Assembly: GCA_027484425.1 (NCBI GenBank)
Contig: JAIXSZ010000010.1
Span: 29,222 to 93,221, forward strand
Source: Sphingobacteriales bacterium
GTDB lineage: Bacteria > Bacteroidota > Bacteroidia > Chitinophagales > Chitinophagaceae
Direction: 5' to 3'
Length of the DNA stretch: 64,000 nt
Of the stretch, positions 52,254 through 61,200 are shown piece by piece (positions within the stretch are counted from its first letter, which is position 1; every line of letters starts with the position of its first letter). The notes beneath the pieces were generated by a model that searched no databases, was not told the DNA's origin, and worked only from the letters and a program-made list of their open reading frames with translations. A program made the position numbers and the translations under genes.

Positions 52254-55200
52254 ATGAAAAGAGCGTTACTTGTACTTTTAGTGGTTTGTTTAGGATTTGT
52301 AGGGTACGGACAGACTGCTGCCAGTTATCTTGTTTCTAGGGGCACCGGAACATATTCTAGTATAGAAGGTTTAGGCGGTACTACTGCTACTACTGCTATA
52401 ACTACAGATGATGCTACATTGTCTGCATTATCTATAGGATTCACTTTTAGGTATTGCGGCACTAACTACACTACAGTGTCTATGTGCTCCAATGGTTGGG
52501 CGTCCCTAGGTAACACTGCAGCTACTAACTTTACCAACTCTGACATGGGACAGGTCAACTCTGGAATTGGTTTTTTGAGTTGCTTTTGGGATGACCTAAA
52601 TGGGGCTGGTAGTGTTTTTTATCAAACTTCAGGTACTGCACCCAATAGGGTGTTTACAATGCAGTGGGGTACACCTGCCGCTGGTTGGGGTAACCTAACC
52701 GGTACTGGTAATGCTACATTCCAAATCAAATTACTGGAAGGTACTAATCAAATTCAGTATTGTTATGGTACTTCTACTTATTCTTTTAACTCAGCAACTA
52801 TAGGTATCGCAAATTCCGTAACTGACTTTTTGAACTTAACTAACGAAACTTTCACTTCGGCATCTACAACATTTTCATCTGCTTGTGCCACAACACCTTC
52901 AGCCAATACCATTATTACTTGGACTCCTGCACCTACACTTACTCCTGCACCTACATCTTTGTCGTTTGGTGGTGTCACTACAGGAACTAGTTCTTCAGCA
53001 CAAACCATTTCTATAACTGCAGTAAATTTAAATCCAGCATCTGGCAACATTACAGTTACTGCACCTACAGATTTTCAGGTTTCTTCAGACGGTTCTACAT
53101 GGACAACCAGTTATACGATAGCCTACACATCTGGTACAATTGCAGCTACCAATGTTTTTGTTCGTTTCAGTCCTACTGCTGCTACCGCATATAGTAGTAA
53201 CGTTACTTTTAGTGGTGGCGGGCTTTCGCCCTCAGTACTTGTTCCTGTTACCGGTACTGGTGCAGCGGTATGTAGTGGTGCTCCTACTGCAGGTACCGCC
53301 AATGCTGCCCCCACCTCTGGTGCTAGTGCTACGCCTTTTACATTAAGCCTTACTGGTGCGTCGGTTTCTGGTGGGCTTACTTATCAGTGGCAGTCATCTG
53401 CTGATGGTACCACCGGTTGGGCCAATATTTCTGGTGCTACTAATCTTACCTATGCATTTACTGGCATTACGGCTACCACTTATTATAGATGCATTGTTAC
53501 TTGTACACCTAGTTCCACATCTTCTACTTCTAGTGTTACAAATATTACCTTCTTTGCCCCTTCTTCATGCACGCCAACATTTGCAAATGCATGTAATATT
53601 TTCCCTATGAATATGAGCATTGCCTCATTAGTAGGTGTAGGTGGCACATCTATTGTAGATTCTAGTACGTTTGTTTTTTCTGCAACATCATGTCCCACAT
53701 GCTGCCCATCAAATTATATAGACAATACTTCTACCATGTCTGTCAATTTGATGCCAGGTAACACTTACAGTGCTCGTCTGAATGCATCAGCTCCCTATTT
53801 TGGATCATTTACCACGCAGATTTGGATTGACTACAACGATGATGGTGCGTTTTCTAGTACAGAAACCGTTGGCGGTATTGGGTATGGCTTACCATCCTAC
53901 ACACCTACTACAAACATCACAATACCTTCTACAGCGCCTATCGGTTTGCATAGGATGAGGATAGTTGGGTATTTTAATAGTGGTACTGCACCTGGTTTCC
54001 CCAATGTTTTACCATGTCCTACAACAGCTACACTTTATGGTAATGTAAGAGATTACAAAGTAAACTTGGTGCCTTTGCCAGCATGTAGCGGCACACCTAG
54101 CGCTGGTACAGCCACTGCTTCACCATTTGTGGGCGGTGCTACCACCAACTTTACTATCAGTCTTTCTGGTAGCACAGCAGCTAGTGCACTTACTTATCAG
54201 TGGCAATCCTCTGCCGATGGTGCTACTGGCTGGACCAACATAACTGGAAGTACCAATCCTACTCTCACTTTCACTGGTATTACTGGCACTGTTTATTATA
54301 GATGTATCGTAACATGTACTGTTTCGTCACAGACATCTACATCTTCTGTAACTAGTGTCTCATTTCTGGCTCCATCATCATGTACTCCAGCTTTTGCCAA
54401 TACATGCAGTAGTTTTCCTATGAATATGAGTATAGCTCAGCTCAATGGACAATTAGGTACATCTATCGTAGATTCCAGTACCTTTGTTTTCGGAGCTGCT
54501 ACATGTTCAGCTTGTTGTCCTGCCAACTATATGGACCAAACGGCGATAATGTCCCCAGTTGCGCTGTTTCAAGGTGGTTCATATAGCGCTAGACTTAATT
54601 CATCTGGTCCTTATTTCAATTTATTTACTACGCAGATATGGATAGATTATAACGATGATGGTACTTTTACTGCTTCTGAGAGTGTGGGTGGTATTCCTTA
54701 CAACTTGCCATCATTCAATCCTGTTACTACACTTACGTTACCTGCAGATGCAACTTTAGGATTGCATAGAATGAGGATAGTGGGTTACTATAACAGTGGT
54801 ACCGCACCTGGTTTCCCCAATGTGTTGCCATGTCCTACCACTGCAACGTCTTTTGGTAATGTAAGAGATTATACGGTAAATGTAATACCTCTTCCTGCTT
54901 GTTCTACACCTACTGCACAGCCTACAGCCCTTACACTTACGCCTGGTATTGCTAACATCACTGGCACATTTACTACATCGGCATCTGCTGATAAGTACTT
55001 AGTAGTGAGAACCACTACCAGCACTCCTCCATCTAGTCCCGTAAATGGTACTGTATACACAGTGGGTTCTAGTGCATTGGGTGGTGTTATAGTAGCCAAT
55101 ACGGCAGTTGGTAGTTTTAATGCTACTGGTTTGTCGCCTGCTACTACTTATTACTTCTGGATATTCTCACAAAATGCTGATTGCGCTGGTGGTACACCAC

Positions 55201-58200
55201 CATATTACTTTACTACTTCCCCACTCACTGGCAATGCTACAACTAACAACTGTACCCTCTCTGGTGTACGGACAGTAGGGCCTACTGGAGATTATTCATC
55301 TATAGCAGCTGCCATTACTGCTATCAACACCTTGGGTATGGTAGGCAATTTGGCTCTGGAGTTACAGACTGGTTACACCTATGAAGGTCCAGTTACTATA
55401 GGTTCTTTATTACGTTGTGCGCCAGGATATACACTTACCATTCGTCCGCAGGGTACAATGACCATAACAGGTACGGGTACTCCTATGTTTGATTTATCTG
55501 GTTGTACCAATGTGATATTTGACGGTAGGGTAGGTTCTACTGGTTCTACTAAAGCACTTACTATTGCTAACACTAGTACTGTTGGTTATCCTTTCAGGTT
55601 AATCAACGATGCGTCTAATAATATCATTCGTTATTGCACCATCACAAGTGTTAATACTTCTACCGTGCAGGGGTCAGTGTTCTTCAGTACTACTACGACT
55701 GCTGCTACCAGCAATGGTAATGATAATAATACCATTGATTTTTGTGACTTCCTTGATGGAACATCTACTTATGTTCAGGCCATTTACAGCCAGGGTACTT
55801 CAGGTAAAGAAAATAGTGGTAACACGATCAGCAACTGTAATATTGCTAACTATTTTAATAATTTTTCTGCCAGCTATGGTGTATTCCTAACTACTGGTAG
55901 CTCAGACTTTACAATAACCAACAACAGATTTTATCAGACAGCGGCACGTACCTATTCTAGTGGTGTTTTTCACAGAGCTATACATATCACCAATACACTG
56001 GGTAATAATTTTGTGATAACTAATAATACTATAGGTTATAGTTCATCTGCTGGGACAGGTACTTATGTTATAAATGGTGCAGTAGCACATACGTTCCAAG
56101 GTATTGCATTAAGTGTAGGTGCTGTAGTCCCATCGTCTGTTCAGGGAAATACTATAACGAACATAAACATCACGACAACCAGCACCTTGAACACTTCAGG
56201 TGGTGCATTGTGTGGTATAAGTGTTACTGCAGGAAGTGTGAATATAGGCACTACATCTCCAAATACCATTGGTGCTGCAACAGGCAATGGTGCTATTACA
56301 CTTACTCCAGGCTCTTTGGGTGGTATAGTAGGTATCAACTCATCTGCAGCAAGCCCAGCTATAGTATCTATACAAAACAATATTATCGGGTCTTTAACTG
56401 CTGTGGGTACTGCGACGATAGGTGCAAGTATCGATGGTATTGCAGTTTCAAGTACTGCAGGTATTACTGTTACTGGCAACACTATAGGTAGTACTACAAC
56501 AGCTAATAGTTTATTCTCTTCATTTAATACTACCTCGGCTATTGCAGCAAGGGTGTATGGTATCAACTGTGCTGTAGTCAGTGTGCCTGTTGCTCCTTTT
56601 GTTATCAGCAACAACACTATCGCTAATCTTACCAGCAACACTACTAGTACCACTGCCTTGGTTGCTGGTATAGTGCACACGTCTTCAGCAAATGGTACTA
56701 TATCTAACAATACGATCAGAGAGTTGCGTGGTGCTACTGCCAATGTTGTGCTTAATGGCTCATGCGGTGTTACTGGTATTGCCATTTTTGGTAACACACT
56801 TCCTGTAGTAACAGTTTCTCAGAATACCATCAATACATTATTGAACACCAACACTGCAGCTATTGCTACCAATGTGTGTGGTATAGGTGTCACCAATGCT
56901 AATGGTACAATCATAGATCGTAACACTATTTATGACCTCAGAAATGCCAATACAGGTACCACTGCTACCAATCCTCCAAAAGCTATTGGTATACTTTGGT
57001 TATCACCATCTACCGTAGGGCTTACTATTACTAACAATATGGTATCGCTGGGTAATGCCCAAACTACTAATACAGCATTTGCTGGTATACTCAATACAGC
57101 TTTCAATACGCTTACTACTAGGGTTTATTACAATACAGTACATATAGAAGGTACTGCCGCTGCAGGTGCGCTTGCTACTGCTTGTTTCCACAGAGGTAGT
57201 TATTCTGGTTCAATCACTACTCCTATCGATGTGAGGAACAATATTTTCAATAATACACGTACCGGCGGCACTGGTAAGCATTACGCTATAGCAAATGGTT
57301 TGAATACATTTAGTAGCGCTTCTGGCTGGGGTGTAGGTGCGTCAAACTACAATATTCTTAATGCACCGCTTGCATCAGCAATCGGTTTTTGGAGTTTTGC
57401 CGATCAAACATTTGCTAACTGGAAAATTGTTTCTTCATGCGACGGCAACTCCTACAGTGGTACTGCTGTAACTTTTACAAATAGTGCTGTGGGTGACTTG
57501 CATATCAACATGGGTACTACAGCGAATGATATCGAGTCGCATGGTATTGCAATTACAGGGTTTACAACAGACTATGATAATCAAGTGCGTCCTGGTCCTA
57601 TTAGCCCTACTAATGGTGGTTCTTTTGCTCCAGATCTGGGTGCCGATGAGTTTGATGGCGTACCTATTGACAACCTGCCTCCTTCTATTACTTATACAGC
57701 ATTACTTAATTCGTGTGGTACAGGCGATCGTACATTTACTGCTACTATTGTAGATCCTGCAGGCGTACCTACTTCAGGTGCACTAGTGCCACGTGTTTAC
57801 TACAAAAAATCTATTTCTGGCACATGGTCTAGTAGCCCAGGTACACTGTCGACTGGTACAGGTACATCTGGCACTTGGTCTTTTACCATCTCAGCAGCAG
57901 CCATGGGCGGATTGACAGTAGGAGATGTAATACAATACTATGTTATAGCACAAGATAATAACCCATTTGTTGGGTCGATACCTTCTATAGGTTTAGTTGC
58001 TAGTAACGTAAACACTGTTACTACTCATCCAACCACACCTAATACTTATACAGTATCAATTGCAATGAGCGGCACTTACAATATTGGTACGACTGGTGCG
58101 TACACTACCATCTCTTCTGCTGTTGCTGCATACAATGGTGCATGTTTAACTGGTAATGTCACATTCAATCTTACAGATGCCACTTACCCTAGTGAAACCT

Positions 58201-61200
58201 TCCCAATAACAGTTAACCTCAACCCATATGCATCTAGCAGCGCTACACTTATTATAAGACCAGCAGCCGCTACAGCAGTGACAGTTAATGGACCTGCAGG
58301 TAACAATGCTATATTCAAACTGCTCAACGCACGTTTTGTAGCAATTGATGGTATCAATACGGGTGGTGCAACATTAACGCTAAATAGCACTTCTACTACA
58401 ACATTTGCTAATGTGTGGCTTGCTAGTACTTCTGGTACAGGTCCTGGCTGTAACAATATCAGCATAAGGAATACAAATATTATTGGTGGTATAAATTCTA
58501 TTAACGCTAGCTACGGTATTCTTGCGGGTGTAGACAACGGCACATTCCCTACTACTACTGGTGGTATAGATATCGATGATGTTACAATACAAGGCAATAC
58601 TTTCACCAAATGTTTTTACGGAATATATGCTTCTGGTACTTCAGATGTGTCGGCTGGTGGACATAACAACTGGAACGTAACTAACAATACCTTTGGACCG
58701 GCTACTTCTAGCACCACCGATAATATATATTTCCGTGGCATTATGATCTTAAATCACCTTGCCCCTAATATTTCTGACAATACTTTCAGAAATATTGGTA
58801 TTTCAACCTACGCCAATCAGACTGCTGCAATTTGGCTTAACTCTAACGTAAATGGTGCGACGATTAACCGTAACACGATTACTAATGTGACATCTAATTT
58901 CTCTGGAACCGCTACATCTTCTACATGTGGTATATTTCTTGGCTCCTTTGTCATCAATTCTACAATTTCTTCAAACGTAATTAATGGTGTAACCAGTTTC
59001 TTCGCAGCCACCAGTGGTGGCGCAAGAGGTATATTGCTGAATTTAGGCAATCCAGCATCCAACACTACAATTGTTAATAATGCAATATCAGACATCAAGT
59101 CTTTTTCTAATACAAATGCTATTTTCAGTGCTTGGCCGGCAGGTATAGGTGTAGAGGGTGTATCTGGAGGTGTAAGACTTTATTACAACTCTGTTAATTT
59201 GTACGGTACTTTTGCTGGTTCAAGTTTAGCTACTGGTTCAGCGTGTTTGTTAGTCAACACCAGTGCAGGTAATATAGACGTGAGAAATAATAATTTTGTA
59301 AATTCTTACGATAACACTACCGTTACGTTTGACCTTGGCTATGCTATATTCTGTAACAACGCTAACACAGTTTTCTCTAATATTAATTTCAATAACTATT
59401 CAGCTTCTGGCCCTAATACTTTGGGTAGAATTGCTGGTACAGATATAACCTCATTAGCAGGTATCATCAGCGGATTTGGAGGAAATGCCAATTCGGTATC
59501 TGTGTCGCCAGTATTTGTTTCTCCCAACAATCTAAGATTAGCTGCGCTTGATGCAAACACTGGTCTGATAGCGGGTACAAATGCAGTTTCCTCAACAGTC
59601 AACATAGACATCGATGGTACTACACGTAGCAGTACAGCTCCTGTTATAGGTTGTCATGAGGTGAATATTCCTGCGTGTTCTTCTATCAATGCCGGTACTG
59701 TTACAGCTAGCAACAATATATGTGTATCAGGTGTTGCTACCCTTACAGCTGTTGGTGCAACAACTGGTAGTGGTGTTACTTACCAGTGGGCTTCATCTCC
59801 CGATGGAAGTACGTTCACTAACATTACGGGTGCTACCACTTCAAACTACACTATACCATCACCTATTACTACTACTACTTTCTACCGAATGGTAGCTAGA
59901 TGTAGTAATATATCCGCTAATGATACAGACGTTGCTCCTGTGAACGTATATGCTAATCCTGCAGCGATAACTGGTCCAGCCTTTGTTTGTGTAGGTTCTA
60001 CTGGCACTTTAAGTAGTGCTACATCTGGCGGTGTATGGACTAGTTCCGCCCCTGCAAATGCTACTATAGGTGCTACAACGGGAGTAGTAACAGGTGTGGC
60101 AGGTGGTGCATCCACCATCACTTATACCGTGCCTAGTACAAGTTGTTTTACTACCAGCATTGTTAACGTAAATAGTGTGGTGCCTACTATGGTGGTATCT
60201 GCTACTCCATCTACCATATGCGCGGGAACTAATAGTAATTTGCTAGCCACATTAAGTCCACCTATTGCTGGTTACGATCTATCTACTATTGCCTATTCTG
60301 CTACCACACAGACCAGTCCACTAACTGTAACTTTCCCATCAATAGATGACGACTTTGCTACATTATCTCTTCCATTTACATTCAATTTTTGGGGCGTCAA
60401 TTATAGCACTGTTTTTGTAGGTACAAACGGTTATTTGAGTTTTGGAACTGGTTCAAACAGTAGGTTTACTACTACCTTCCCCACTGCTACATTACCAGCT
60501 GCTATTGCTTATGCGTGGGGAGACTTATATGTTCTTTCTCCAAGTATAGTAAGGTATTCTACCGAGGGTACAGCACCGAATAGGATTTTCGTGGTTAGCT
60601 TTGAGCAGATCGGTAACTGTTGTAGTTATAGCAACACCCACAATGCGCAAATTAGACTTTATGAAACAACTAATACCATTGATATACTTGTAAGCACCTC
60701 TGCACCTGGTAGTTCTCCTAATCGTACCTTGGGTATACAGAATGGAACAGGTACACAAGCTGTTGTGCCTGCAGGTAGAAATAATGTGAATTACACTATC
60801 GTAGCGTCTGCACCTGAGGCTTATCGTTTCACTGTTCCGTCTGCTAACTATACTTGGAGTCCTTCTACATTCCTTAGTAGTACAACCGGTAGCACTGTTA
60901 CCGCCACCGCTGTAACTACTACTCCTAGCATGGTGTACACTGTGACTAGCAGCTATAATGGTTGTACTTCTAATGCCAATGTTACCGTAAACGTGAATCC
61001 ATCTCCTGCACCTATAACTGGTACGTTGAGTGCTTGTACAGGTGGCACCAGCACATTAAGCAATGCTACTTCTGGTGGTACATGGTCTAGCAGCAACCCT
61101 ACAATTGCTTCTATTGATGCATCTGGTGTTGTTACAGCCGGTGCTACAATTGGTACAGCTACTATTACTTATACGGCTGCTGGTTGTTTTGCTACAGCCA